DNA from: Prevotella koreensis
GTDB taxonomy: Bacteria > Bacteroidota > Bacteroidia > Bacteroidales > Bacteroidaceae
NCBI RefSeq assembly: GCF_003977605.1
Contig: NZ_RYYU01000001.1
Span: 2,016,039 to 2,080,038 of the forward strand
Length of the DNA stretch: 64,000 nt
Direction: 5' to 3'
Shown here: one piece after another, positions 33,812 through 43,405 of the stretch
Layout of the letters: each line of letters opens with the position of its first letter
Numbering within the stretch: position 1 is the stretch's first letter
Translations under genes and position numbers: made by a program
Notes under the pieces: model-generated
Seen by the model: only the letters and a program-made list of their open reading frames with translations
Database searches by the model: none
What the model was told of the DNA's origin: nothing

Positions 33812-35263
33812 CTATGCCCAAAATGGAATGTAACTTGCAAATCTCCTTGACTTATTCCCATTGTCATCTTCTTTCAGTAACTTTGCATCAATAGTATCTT
33901 TGATGATACGAGATGCGGTGGAGTAGTTGTGGTTATCTATACCAAATCGTTCTCTCAAAGTCTGATTTGTCATTTTATCATTAGACACGTATTTCAAACA
34001 TGCATGTTGATAGCAAGCACGAATCTTTTCTTGCTTATTTATATCCTTTAAAGGCTTATATGCATATATTTTTGCTACCGTTCTGTTTTCCTGGGTTTGT
34101 ATATCAATAGGTGGAAGTTGGTATAACTCATTGTTGAATATAACTTTATCCATACCGCTACCTTTTTCTTCACAAATACCCATTCTGCGCAGTATATCGG
34201 CGAGCATGTCGTTTCTTGATACATACTCATCTATAAATCGTTCAATACTGATAAGAGGTAAACCGGGGTTGGAGATTTCTATTCTGTCAGAATAGATTTC
34301 TATCATGGGAAAACCTCGCTCATCGAAGTCTTGATGAATTAGGGCGTTTGCCAATAGTTCACGTATAGAAATTTCCGGATACATTCTTACATCTTTTCGT
34401 AGTGCCCTTCCTATTTCTTCGTTGGCTGGTAACTGTCCGTTTATCCAATCTAAATATTCCGCAAATCCAACAGCATATCCTTTCTCTCCTTGATATTCAC
34501 GTATGGTTTCTATTTTGTTTTTTCCCTTATATACGATGATGCGGAGTTGTTTTCTAACTAAACTGTCAAAATTATTTAGATTCTTAGCCAATACTAATGC
34601 CCCCAGTTCTGTAATATTTAAACCTAATTCACCTTGTTCTACAAATCTTTCCTGTATAAATCTATCAATGATACCTTCTGCAGTTTGAGGCATAGGGATA
34701 TTCATTAAGTCGAAATAGGTCTGAACACTCAATAACGATACCACATCACTGACTGATAGACCGGATTTCGCAATGCGTTTGCTCAACGGTTTACTGCCAG
34801 ACATCCTCCATAACTTTGCTTCCTTTTCGGGATAATTCATAAGTTTCTTGGTTAATGTTCCTATACGTATATAAGCGGTGTTGAGAAAAGTTACAGGGCG
34901 ATTGTTGGTTGCAGGTATTCGATATACGGCTAAATGAACATCATTATCCATTTTCAAATCGTACACTTCCAAGTCAATCCGTGGGCTAAGTCTGTTTATA
35001 AGCCACATCTCCAATTCTTCGTTTCCCTTTTTCTTTTCCTTTGCATAGAAAGATGTTCCAACCATTTTGTGAGTTTCATTTTCTATGCCAAAAATAAGAT
35101 AGCCAAAAGATTTGTCCAATAGTCGGGCACTATTAGATATTGCAGATATACGTTCTCCTATTTCTTCCGGACTATGGAAGTTCTCCTTAAACTCAATCCA
35201 CTCTGTTTCTTGAGGAAGATTAACAAGCTTTTCTATTATCTTTTTAAGTTCTATATTGTCCAT
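33812..35263 (-). CDS. AlbA_2/Schlafen-type ATP-binding protein
   Basis: The 483-aa protein starts with an AlbA_2 (Schlafen-type) domain (TEWIEFKENFHSPEEIGERI; GYLIFGIENETHKMVGT), a middle region with PATNNRPVTFLNTAYIRIGT, and a GHKL-like segment (REYQGEKG; ISIRELLANALIHQDFDERG; IEIYSDRIEISNPG, the HATPase_c_4 signature). A C-terminal winged-helix-like tail follows. Such proteins act as transcriptional regulators or in defence; the function here is unknown. Phased repeats on both sides suggest it binds them. Confidence 0.82.
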   Translation of the reverse strand: MDNIELKKIIEKLVNLPQETEWIEFKENFHSPEEIGERISAISNSARLLDKSFGYLIFGIENETHKMVGTSFYAKEKKKGNEELEMWLINRLSPRIDLEVYDLKMDNDVHLAVYRIPATNNRPVTFLNTAYIRIGTLTKKLMNYPEKEAKLWRMSGSKPLSKRIAKSGLSVSDVVSLLSVQTYFDLMNIPMPQTAEGIIDRFIQERFVEQGELGLNITELGALVLAKNLNNFDSLVRKQLRIIVYKGKNKIETIREYQGEKGYAVGFAEYLDWINGQLPANEEIGRALRKDVRMYPEISIRELLANALIHQDFDERGFPMIEIYSDRIEISNPGLPLISIERFIDEYVSRNDMLADILRRMGICEEKGSGMDKVIFNNELYQLPPIDIQTQENRTVAKIYAYKPLKDINKQEKIRACYQHACLKYVSNDKMTNQTLRERFGIDNHNYSTASRIIKDTIDAKLLKEDDNGNKSRRFASYIPFWA

Positions 35264-35276
35264 ATTGTGTACTTTG

Positions 35277-35361
35277 TCACATATCTATCACATATAAAAC
35301 GTGTTTATTATCAATATATTGCATGATTTTTGTCTTTTGTTTTATGTAATTTATCACATAT
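35277..35361. repeat. 11-bp-phased TCACATAT repeats, upstream cluster
   Basis: TCACATAT begins at 35277 and 35288 (11 bp apart) and again at 35354, in the promoter region of the AlbA_2 gene. No other content is visible between 35264 and 35492. Confidence 0.7.
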
Positions 35362-36740
35362 ATGTTGTGAATTACTGTTTTTTATTACTGTTCCTGTATG
35401 ACATTTATTATTACTGAAGCCGAGTAAATTCTTGTTACTTTAATAGGACTTGTCAGGAAGTATGCAATATGATTTTTATCTTGAAAATATCTTTAATTTG
35501 TAGGAATTTTCCTATTCAGCAGAGTATAACCGATAATTCCACCCAAAATGGATGCGGTGAAGATACCTATTTTGGATTGGATATAGTTTTCGGGAGAGTT
35601 GAATACCAGCATAGTTACAAACATAGACATGGTGAAACCGATTGTGGTAATGAAGCCGACTCCGGCCACTGTGCGCCATGTCATGTCATGCGAGCGTTTT
35701 CCAAACCCGATTTTCTCGGTGAACCATACGGCAAAAATGATACCCAAAGGTTTCCCAAGAAACAGACCGAATATCACACCAAGAGCAACATTGTTGGCAA
35801 AGAGCACACTAATATCCATGTCGATGAACGAAACTCCGGCATTGGCCAGAGCAAAGATTGGCATAATGAAGAAAGAAACCAAAGGGTGCAGACTGTGCTC
35901 AAGTCGCTGAAGAGGAGGTGTGGCGTGCACTGAGTCGCTCTTTACCTTTGATAGAATTTCCAACTGTTCGGGTTCAAGTGTCCGCACATCGTTCGGCTCT
36001 GCCAGTTTGAACTGCGTGGTAAATTTCTTTATACGAGCGATGAAAACCGCTTCCGGAATACGGGAGTCGGCCGGTATGACCATTGCTGCGAGTACGGCAG
36101 ATATGGTGGCATGAATACCTGACATGAGGAATGCCAACCACACTCCGCCAATGCCAAGAATACCATAAAAGAGCACGTTTTTTACGCCAAGTCTGTTTCC
36201 GAGTAACATAACTCCGAGGAAAAGCATACCAATACCGATGTTTAAAACTGAGATTTCGGAAGTGTAGAAAAGGGCTATCACGACGACCGCACCCAAATCG
36301 TCAACAATGGCAAGGGTGGTAAGGAACACTTTTGCCGAAATAGGGACACGTTCGCCAAGCATATAGACGACCGCCAAGGCAAAGGCTATGTCGGTTGCCA
36401 TCGGTATTCCCCAGCCGTTTGAGGTCGGAGTGCCTGCATTGAATATGGTGTAAATGGCAGCGGGTAGGAGCATGCCGAATATTGCTGCCATGATTGGAAG
36501 TGTCACTTTTCTAAGATCGCGTAACTCTCCGCCGATGAACTCTCGTTTCAACTCCAAACCGACAACAAAGAAGAACATGGACATGAGTCCATCGTTTATC
36601 CAATGTTCAACACTGAAATTCAGATAGTCTTTTCCGTTTATAAGAAATCCGGGCTTATATGACAAAAATGTGCTTAAAATCCTTGCAACTGTCTAATAAT
36701 CATTATCTTTGTTCTATTTATATTTTTATGGCAAAAAATC

Positions 36741-37658
36741 TGCTTTTATTGTGGCTCAAAATCGACTATAAAACGTGGTCATCTTAATGGTTGTCAACGC
36801 TGGTATTGTAAGTGCTGTAAGAGGAGCTTTGTCGGACATAAGCGTCTTACAAATACCATTGTTAACAATCGTTATTCCAAGGGTAATCTTACAATCAAAG
36901 ATCTATCAGAGGAGTACGGAGTTTCAACCAGGACTATTTATAGGAAGCTCACCAAATCTTATAAAGAAGACCTGCCCAACCTTCTTGTTCGTCCGGTAGT
37001 GGTTTTAATGGATGTCACCTATTGGGGACGTAATTTTGGTGTAGTTATTATGAAGGATTCATTGTCTGGTGATGTACTTTGGTTTAAGTTTATCAATAGG
37101 CATGAACGTCTTGAAGATTACAAAGAGGGCATAAACTACTTGGAATTACTTGGATATACCATTCAAGGTCTTGTATGCGATGGTTTTAAGGGACTTAGAC
37201 AAGCTTTCCCCAATTATAAATTCCAATTATGCCAGTTCCATCAAGTAATGACTATAAAGACAAAACTAACCTCAAGACCCAAACTTGAGGCTTCTAAAGA
37301 ACTGCTTGCAATATCCAAGATGTTATGTCATACGGACAAAGAGTCCTTTATTGGGGCTTTAGAAGAATGGTATACTAAATGGGAGGATTTTCTTAAGGAA
37401 CGAACAACAACAGAAGATGGTAAATCACATTATACTCATAAAACTCTACGTAGTGCTTTTTTGAGCCTTAAAAGGAATATGTCGTGTTTGTGGACATACT
37501 ATGATTACCCTGAGTTGGAGATACCAAATACCAACAATGCTATTGAATCACTTAATGCAGATTTAAAGACAAAATTGAACCTACACAAGGGAATCAGTAC
37601 GGAAAGAAGAAAGATCTTCATTCAGGACTTTATAAAGTCCCATTCCCCTAAAAAATAA
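36741..37658 (+). CDS. IS256/MULE-type transposase with zinc-ribbon N-terminus, start unclear
   Basis: The continuous frame runs 36741-37658 and begins inside a Cys-rich zinc ribbon (CFYCGSKS, GCQRWYCKCCKRSF), then a helix-turn-helix (LTIKDLSEEYGVSTRTIYRK) and a MULE-type DDE domain (VVLMDVTYWG, VCDGFKGLRQAFPNYKFQLC with QFHQ, NTNNAIESLNADLKTKL). No normal start codon exists in this frame upstream of GTG 36999. ATG 36728 gives MAK in another frame separated only by an A6 run, so either slippage or a one-base mutation joins them. If translated from 36999 the DNA-binding part is lost. Confidence 0.75.
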   Translation, partial: CFYCGSKSTIKRGHLNGCQRWYCKCCKRSFVGHKRLTNTIVNNRYSKGNLTIKDLSEEYGVSTRTIYRKLTKSYKEDLPNLLVRPVVVLMDVTYWGRNFGVVIMKDSLSGDVLWFKFINRHERLEDYKEGINYLELLGYTIQGLVCDGFKGLRQAFPNYKFQLCQFHQVMTIKTKLTSRPKLEASKELLAISKMLCHTDKESFIGALEEWYTKWEDFLKERTTTEDGKSHYTHKTLRSAFLSLKRNMSCLWTYYDYPELEIPNTNNAIESLNADLKTKLNLHKGISTERRKIFIQDFIKSHSPKK

Positions 37659-37677
37659 AAGGGGAATGGGAGTTTTT
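37639..37677 (+). terminator. Transposase terminator
   Basis: CCCATTCCCCT and AGGGGAATGGG around an A-rich loop, followed by TTTTT; it overlaps the last codons of the transposase. Confidence 0.8.
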
Positions 37678-38202
37678 AAGCACATTTTTGTCACATAAGA
37701 GAGAACGACTCTAAAATAAGCACATTTTTGTCATATAAGCCGAAATCCGAAATGGCACTCTAACAAGTGGGAATACTCCTCACGCAGAGGGGAGTTGGCA
37801 AGTATTAATGCCAGAATTACGAATACTGCCAATACAATTCCACTCGACTTCTCACGTTGAAGAAATTGCATAGTGGGAATGATAAGGCGATTCTCAATGT
37901 TTTTTTGATAATTTTCTCTCATGTTTCAAAACTGATTTTCGCAAGTGTCATAATGATATAAAAAGCCTTTCGCTTTTCCATGATACTGCTTATTGCTTTT
38001 GCAAATGTAGCAAAAATATTGCAAAAATAATGGAGTTAATATGTAAATGGTCTGTCATTCTTGATTCAAAACAACAAATTTGCACGATTTTGTTTTAATG
38101 GGAATCTGTTTTTAGTACAATCGCTTTGCTTTTGAATAATAAATGTATGCGTGGAACGTTATTTGAGAAGTAGGTTTGTTTTGATAAATAAAAAATAAGG
38201 AA

Positions 38203-38958
38203 ATGGGCTTTAGAAATGTTCTGAGAATAATAATTATGATGGTTATGTGTACTGCATTTGGAACGGCGAAGGTTTCGGGTGAGAGCAAGAACGAGGGGCG
38301 GGAGATGTCGCTGACTGTGAAACGACTGCCCCGTGGGATTGCCGAAGCGAAGAGTATCGGGGAGACCTTCGATAAATTCAGAGTGGAGTGGAACGAGATT
38401 GGCTATCTTAATTGGGAACGAAATTATCCGTATAAACCCGATGCGCGGTTCAGAATCGCTCACGATGGGCGTAACATTTATGTGGAATATCGCGTAAGTG
38501 AAGGTGCGGTAAGGGCGATGAACGATAAGGATCAGAGTCCGGTGTTCCAAGATGCGTGCTGCGAATTTTTCCTGAAACTTAACGGTGAAGACACGTATTA
38601 CAACATAGAAAGCAACTGCATCGGAGCGATTTTAATGCAGGCCGGTGTCACTAATACCAATAGGGAGGAGGCCGATGAAAAGGTGTTGGGAAGTATAAAG
38701 CGTTGGAGTTCGTTGGGGAAGATGCCCTTCGACACACGTGTCGGTGAGCAGCAGTGGTCGCTGACGCTGATAATCCCTGCGTCGGCATTGTTCAAGAGCA
38801 ACGTGAAGAGTCTGGACGGAGTGGAGGCAACAGCGAATTTCTTCAAGTATGGCAGTCGTTTACCGAAGCGTCATTTCATGTCTTGGAACAAAGTTGGACA
38901 GGAGGGAAAGCTTAATTTTCATCAGACAGGAAGATTTGGGAAAGTGAAGTTTGAGTGA
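38203..38958 (+). CDS. CBM9-like (DOMON-fold) secreted protein
   Basis: The 251-aa protein has an N-terminal hydrophobic signal (VLRIIIMMVMCTAFGTAKV) and a family 9-like carbohydrate-binding fold: PDARFRIAHDGRNIYVEYRV, SPVFQDACCEFFLKLNGED, TYYNIESNCIGAILMQAG, WSLTLIIPASALF. The pattern of Asp-rich loop, CCEFF and YYNIE is typical of Bacteroidetes CBM9-like proteins, often beside polysaccharide-use genes; none is near here. The ligand is unknown. Confidence 0.82.
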   Translation: MGFRNVLRIIIMMVMCTAFGTAKVSGESKNEGREMSLTVKRLPRGIAEAKSIGETFDKFRVEWNEIGYLNWERNYPYKPDARFRIAHDGRNIYVEYRVSEGAVRAMNDKDQSPVFQDACCEFFLKLNGEDTYYNIESNCIGAILMQAGVTNTNREEADEKVLGSIKRWSSLGKMPFDTRVGEQQWSLTLIIPASALFKSNVKSLDGVEATANFFKYGSRLPKRHFMSWNKVGQEGKLNFHQTGRFGKVKFE

Positions 38959-39135
38959 GAATAAGTGTCACGAAAACCTTATAACGTCCGATTAGAGAAA
39001 ACAAATATCAATCCACAAGTGTGCACAGAAGCGTTAAATAATGCAAAGCAACAAGCCTTTATTTTTGAGGATTGCAGAAAAATAACTATGTTTGCAAATC
39101 AAATACGATATATAATATAATAAGGTAAGAAGAAA

Positions 39136-39852
39136 ATGACAGAAGAAAGACTTTACGAACTGATACAGGAAAAGGAAAGACGCGCGTCTGTGGCCATGCC
39201 GGCAACGATGCGCAAGGTATATATATGGATGACATTGGCGTTGGCTATTACGGGGTTCACCGCGTGGATGGTTGCCGATACCGGACTATGGTTCACCATT
39301 GCGAGCAACAGAATGTTGTTCTGGGGAATGATTATAGCAGAACTTGGAATGGTATTCGGCATCAGTGCCGGTATAAACAAACTGTCTGCATCGGTAGCCA
39401 CCCTGCTTTTCGCTCTCTATTCGCTTCTCAACGGTGTGACATTGGTATCTATATTCATTATATTTGATATAGGTAGCATAGCCTCGGTGTTCTTCATCGC
39501 CGCAGGAATGTTCGCCGCAATGGGTGTGATAGGTATGGTGTTGAAGACCGACTTGTCGAAATTCGGCAACATACTGTTCATGGGTGTCATCGGACTTATC
39601 ATCGCATCGCTCGTCAATGTGTTCTTCATAAAGAGCGGCATGATGGAACTTATAGTAAGTTGGGTGGGTGTGATAATATTTGCCGGACTGACGATGTATG
39701 ACACACAACGCATCAAGCAAATGCTTGTTAATGCCGACCAACCGGAGGAAACTATGCAGAAGATTGCCTTGCTGGGGGCTTTGAGCCTCTATCTCGACTT
39801 CATCAACATGTTCCTCTACCTGCTCCGAATATTCGGTGGCAGCCGTAATTGA
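39136..39852 (+). CDS. Bax inhibitor-1/YccA family membrane protein
   Basis: The 238-aa, seven-helix protein: ATMRKVYIWMTLALAITGFT, FWGMIIAELGMVFGIS, ATLLFALYSLLNGVTLV, IASVFFIAAGMFAAMGVIGM, WVGVIIFAGLTMYDTQRIKQ and the end ALLGALSLYLDFINMFLYLL. The MYDTQ and LYLDFINMF blocks are family signatures; the Asp residues form the pH-sensing latch of BsYetJ-type calcium-leak proteins. It has its own terminator. Confidence 0.93.
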   Translation: MTEERLYELIQEKERRASVAMPATMRKVYIWMTLALAITGFTAWMVADTGLWFTIASNRMLFWGMIIAELGMVFGISAGINKLSASVATLLFALYSLLNGVTLVSIFIIFDIGSIASVFFIAAGMFAAMGVIGMVLKTDLSKFGNILFMGVIGLIIASLVNVFFIKSGMMELIVSWVGVIIFAGLTMYDTQRIKQMLVNADQPEETMQKIALLGALSLYLDFINMFLYLLRIFGGSRN

Positions 39853-39885
39853 CCACAAGAACACACTTTATAGACATTAATTCAG

Positions 39886-39916
39886 TAGCAGGCTCCCTCG
39901 TTGGAGCCTGTGCTAT
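39886..39916 (+). terminator. Terminator after the Bax inhibitor-1 gene
   Basis: TAGCAGGCTCC and GGAGCCTGTGCTA with a short loop, followed by TTTTA. Confidence 0.75.
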
Positions 39917-40072
39917 TTTATAGGATACGGCGATGAGAATTGTCGACCGTTATGTGTTGAAGTTTTCTCTTCAATATATTTCAATGGCTTGAAGTATAAA
40001 AAATTTACTGCTCATACAGAAAAAATCATACAAGAATATTTGCAAGTATGCAGAGAATTGTATAATTTTGCA

Positions 40073-40080
40073 AACAAACA
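40073..40080 (+). promoter_or_regulatory. argR promoter -7 box
   Basis: TAATTTTG, 19 bp before the argR ATG. A/T-rich half-sites lie upstream (near 40035-40070), where autoregulatory ARG boxes could sit, but no clean palindrome is visible. Confidence 0.5.
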
Positions 40081-40098
40081 AAAAATGTCTTAAACAGC

Positions 40099-40575
40099 AT
40101 GAAAATAAAAACACGTAGGTTAGAGGCCTTGAAGATGCTTATATCAAGCATGGAACTGGGATCGCAAGAAGAAGTGCTTAGAATGCTCGAAAAGGAAGGT
40201 TTCAAACTGACTCAGGCCACACTGAGCCGAGACCTGAAGCAGTTGAAGGTGGCGAAAGCCGCTTCAATGAATGGGAAATACGTATATGTATTGCCCAATG
40301 ACACTATGTATAAGCGCATCACAAAGCCTATCTCGGCAATTGAGATGTTGAAATCGAGCGGCTATGTTTCTATAAATTTCTCCGGTAATATGGGTGTAAT
40401 AAAAACACGTCCGGGATACGCATCAAGTATCGCATATAACATTGATGCCAGTGATGTGCCTCATATAATCGGTACTATTGCCGGTGATGATACCATATTC
40501 ATCGTGATAAAAGAGGGGTACAGCCACGAAGAGGTTATCTCTGCGCTGCGTTCTTTGATTCCGGGGGTGGAATGA
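40099..40575 (+). CDS. argR: Arginine repressor
   Basis: The 158-aa regulator has an N-terminal winged helix (SQEEVLRMLEKEGFKLTQAT; LSRDLKQLKVAKA) and a C-terminal arginine-binding oligomerisation domain (NMGVIKTRPGYASSIAYNID; PHIIGTIAGDDTIFIV). ArgR hexamers repress arginine synthesis when arginine is bound. It stands alone; no arginine genes are within the window. Confidence 0.93.
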   Translation: MKIKTRRLEALKMLISSMELGSQEEVLRMLEKEGFKLTQATLSRDLKQLKVAKAASMNGKYVYVLPNDTMYKRITKPISAIEMLKSSGYVSINFSGNMGVIKTRPGYASSIAYNIDASDVPHIIGTIAGDDTIFIVIKEGYSHEEVISALRSLIPGVE

Positions 40576-40680
40576 CACAGACTGTAAGATTTTTAACGAC
40601 TTTCTGATAAATGTCTTGCCGGCGACAAGCAGGTACGTGCTTGTTGTGCGAGATGAGATAAATGGAGATGTTACGTTATA

Positions 40681-40727
40681 AAAAGTTGGCGGCAACCACC
40701 GTTTAACACAACGCCGCTTGCCGCCAA
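40681..40727 (-). terminator. Terminator after kbl
   Basis: TTGGCGGCAA (40686-40695) and TTGCCGCCAA (40718-40727); the minus strand continues CTTTTTATAAC. Confidence 0.7.
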
Positions 40728-40760
40728 TTGGAACGTAAAAAAATTTATTGTTTATCTCTT

Positions 40761-41948
40761 TTATTTAAGGACACCTAATTCTTTGCCCACCTTTATAAAG
40801 GCTTCGATACAACGGTCGAGATGTTCGCGGTTGTGACCTGCGGAAATCTGAACACGTATGCGAGCCTGTTCTTTTGGAACTACAGGGTAGTAGAAACCGG
40901 TGACATAGATACCTTCTTCCTGCATCTTTGCAGCATATACCTGCGAAAGTTTTGCATCGTATAGCATCACCGCACAGATGGCACTTTGCGTTGGCTTGAT
41001 GTCGAAGCCTGCGGCCATCATCTTATCGCGGAAGTAATTCACATTCTCAACAAGTTTGTCGTGTATCTCGTTGCTCTCCTTCAGCATGCGGAACACCTCA
41101 AGAGATGCACCGATGATGCCCGGAGCAAGAGAGTTGGAGAATAGGTAAGGACGTGAACGCTGACGAAGGAGGTCGATAATCTCCTTGCGACCGGTGGTGA
41201 ATCCACCGAGAGCACCGCCGAAAGCCTTGCCCAATGTTCCGGTGTAGATGTCCACGCGATCGTAAGTGTTGAAGAACTCGCTCACACCGTGTCCTGTCTT
41301 TCCTACAACACCGGCAGAGTGACTTTCGTCAACCATTACCAAAGCATCATACTTCTCTGCAAGGTCGCAGATCTTGTCAACAGGTGCAACGTTGCCGTCC
41401 ATAGAGAATACACCATCGGTAACGATGATGCGGAAACGCTGTGCCTGTGCTTCCTTCAAGCATTCCTCCAACTGTTCCATGTCTGCATTAGCATAGCGAT
41501 AGCGCTTTGCCTTGCAAAGGCGCACACCGTCTATGATGGATGCATGGTTCAGAGAGTCGCTGATGATAGCGTCTTCGTCTGTGAACAGTGGCTCGAACAC
41601 ACCTCCGTTGGCATCAAAGCAGGCCGCATAAAGGATTGTGTCCTCTGTCTTGAAGTAGTCGCTGATGGCTGCTTCAAGTTCCTTGTGGACATCCTGCGTT
41701 CCGCAAATGAAGCGTACCGAAGACATTCCAAAGCCACGACGGTCCATCATCTTCTTCGATGCCTCGATGAGACGTGGGTGGTCGGACAGGCCAAGGTAGT
41801 TGTTGGCACAGAAGTTCAGCACCTCCTTGCCTTTCACCTGTATGGCTGCCCTTTGCGGACTCTCAATGAGTCGTTCCTCTTTGTAGAGGCCCGCGTCCCT
41901 GATCTCCGACAAAGTACGCCTGAGATGGTCTTTCATTTTTCCGTACAT
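40761..41948 (-). CDS. kbl: Glycine C-acetyltransferase (2-amino-3-ketobutyrate CoA ligase)
   Basis: The 395-aa alpha-oxoamine synthase cleaves 2-amino-3-ketobutyrate with CoA to glycine and acetyl-CoA. PLP features: FCANNYLGLSDHPRLIEASK, the Asp pair in ALVMVDESHSAGVVGKTG and the Schiff-base Lys in DIYTGTLGKAFGGALGG, with SLAPGIIGASLEV and RVQISAGHN near the end. It is divergent from the SDR threonine dehydrogenase, so the pair makes a two-step threonine breakdown route. Confidence 0.95.
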   Translation of the reverse strand: MYGKMKDHLRRTLSEIRDAGLYKEERLIESPQRAAIQVKGKEVLNFCANNYLGLSDHPRLIEASKKMMDRRGFGMSSVRFICGTQDVHKELEAAISDYFKTEDTILYAACFDANGGVFEPLFTDEDAIISDSLNHASIIDGVRLCKAKRYRYANADMEQLEECLKEAQAQRFRIIVTDGVFSMDGNVAPVDKICDLAEKYDALVMVDESHSAGVVGKTGHGVSEFFNTYDRVDIYTGTLGKAFGGALGGFTTGRKEIIDLLRQRSRPYLFSNSLAPGIIGASLEVFRMLKESNEIHDKLVENVNYFRDKMMAAGFDIKPTQSAICAVMLYDAKLSQVYAAKMQEEGIYVTGFYYPVVPKEQARIRVQISAGHNREHLDRCIEAFIKVGKELGVLK

Positions 41949-42187
41949 AGATTTTTGAATTTATGGTTAATAATTAGGGTTAATAATTTCATCTTTAAAC
42001 AGAGCAAATCTGTTATCGACCTACAAAGTAACTGAAAAAAAATGAGAAAACACCTAATTAATATGAAAAAAATGCTCGGAACGAAAAAAATGTGCACTTT
42101 TATGGCAGAAAGTGGTGTTATGTCGTTTTTTTTTGGTTATTTTGCACGCGAAAATCTATACTATAAACAACATATCATTTAAAAGTA

Positions 42188-43147
42188 ATGAAAAAGATAC
42201 TTGTTATTGGTTCAACAGGCCAGATTGGTTCGGAACTTACCCGTGAACTTCGCAAGCAGTATGGCAGCGAAAACGTTGTGGCCGGTTATATCACCGGTGC
42301 AGAGCCTACGGGCGAATTGAAAGAAGGAGGCCCGTCGGCGATTGCTGATGTGACGGACGGCGAGGCGATCGCCAAAGTGGTTAAAGAAAACAACATCGAC
42401 ACCATCTACAACCTTGCAGCATTGCTTTCGGTTGTGGCAGAATCCAAGCCGAAACTGGCATGGAAGATTGGTATTGACGGTCTGTGGAATATCCTTGAGG
42501 TGGCACGCGAGAACAAATGCGCAGTGTTCACTCCGAGTTCTATCGGTTCGTTCGGGTTGAGTACACCACACATCAACACTCCGCAGGACACCGTACAACG
42601 CCCGCAAACCATATACGGAGTATCAAAGGTAACCACAGAGTTGCTCAGCGATTATTATCAGAAGAAATACGGAACAGACACACGCTCGGTTCGTTTCCCG
42701 GGACTTATTTCATACGTAACACCTCCCGGAGGCGGTACTACCGACTATGCAGTGGATATTTACTACTCGGCAGTGCGCGGAGAGAAATTCGTATGTCCGA
42801 TTAAGCAGGGCACAATGATGGATATGATGTATATGCCTGATGCTTTAAGGGCGGCAATTAATATCATGGAGGCAGACCCGAAACGTCTCGTTCATCATAA
42901 CGGATTCAATGTTACGGCAATGAGTTTCTCGCCGGAGACAATCTTTGCAGAAATAAAGAAGCATAAGCCTGACTTCGAAATGGAATACGATGTTGACCCA
43001 TTGAAGCAGAGCATCGCCGACAGTTGGCCTGACAACCTTGATGATTCATGTGCTCGTAATGAGTGGGACTGGTGTCCTAACTATGACCTCAGCCGCATGA
43101 CAATCGACATGCTGAAGCATCTTGAAGAGAAATTACTCAAGAAATAA
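42188..43147 (+). CDS. SDR-type L-threonine 3-dehydrogenase/NAD-dependent epimerase
   Basis: The 319-aa extended short-chain dehydrogenase has a Rossmann start (KILVIGSTGQIGSELTRELR), the catalytic YxxxK in TIYGVSKVTTELLSDYY (about residues 142-146) and PSSIGSFG. SRFPGLISY-type (RFPGLISYVTPPGGGTTDYA) and the end GFNVTAMSFSPETIFAEI fit UDP-sugar-epimerase-like threonine dehydrogenases. Neighbouring kbl supports oxidation of threonine to 2-amino-3-ketobutyrate. Confidence 0.9.
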   Translation: MKKILVIGSTGQIGSELTRELRKQYGSENVVAGYITGAEPTGELKEGGPSAIADVTDGEAIAKVVKENNIDTIYNLAALLSVVAESKPKLAWKIGIDGLWNILEVARENKCAVFTPSSIGSFGLSTPHINTPQDTVQRPQTIYGVSKVTTELLSDYYQKKYGTDTRSVRFPGLISYVTPPGGGTTDYAVDIYYSAVRGEKFVCPIKQGTMMDMMYMPDALRAAINIMEADPKRLVHHNGFNVTAMSFSPETIFAEIKKHKPDFEMEYDVDPLKQSIADSWPDNLDDSCARNEWDWCPNYDLSRMTIDMLKHLEEKLLKK

Positions 43148-43375
43148 TATAAGGAAAACGGCACGTAAGAACGTGTTGTTGCACCTGTAATGTGGATAGT
43201 AGCAATCGTAACGTGTCCGTAAAGACTCCTTTACGTCATTTCTGAACTATTTCAGACAAATTCCTTTCAAACTAATGATGGAATATATTGCCTGAAATGG
43301 TTCGGAAATTTGTTTGTCCCATTGTCTCGTTAGCCAATATTTTGATATGTAATAACGTATATCATATAAATAAAA

Positions 43376-43405
43376 AAGAGACTATTCTAAATGAATAATC
43401 TCTTT
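43376..43405 (+). terminator. Terminator downstream of the threonine dehydrogenase gene
   Basis: AAAGAGACTATTC and GAATAATCTCTTT form a near-perfect stem about 230 bp beyond the stop. Confidence 0.55.

Larger units (their letters stand above)
36652..37741 (+). mobile_element. IS256-superfamily insertion sequence in nhaA
   Basis: 1090 bp with perfect 25-bp terminal inverted repeats (GGCTTATATGACAAAAATGT... at the left, its complement at the right), flanked by the 8-bp target duplication GAAATCCG (36644-36651 and 37742-37749). An extra, nearly complete inner copy of the right repeat lies at 37677-37697. An 8-bp duplication suits the IS256 family. Confidence 0.9.
35493..37922 (-). pseudogene. 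nhaA: Na+/H+ antiporter NhaA split by an insertion sequence
   Basis: The N-terminal part (37922-37742) encodes MRENYQKNIENRLIIPTMQF to CHFGF; the C-terminal part (36643-35493, with the target repeat 36644-36651) resumes LINGKDYLNF, then HWINDGLMSMFFFVVGLELK, GWGIPMATDIAFALAV and the catalytic pair region LAIVDDLGAVVVIALFY. Deleting 36652-37741 and one 8-bp target copy restores a 443-codon antiporter in frame. NhaA exports Na+ in exchange for protons at the inner membrane; the split makes it inactive as it stands. No other damage is visible, so the insertion looks recent. Confidence 0.93.
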
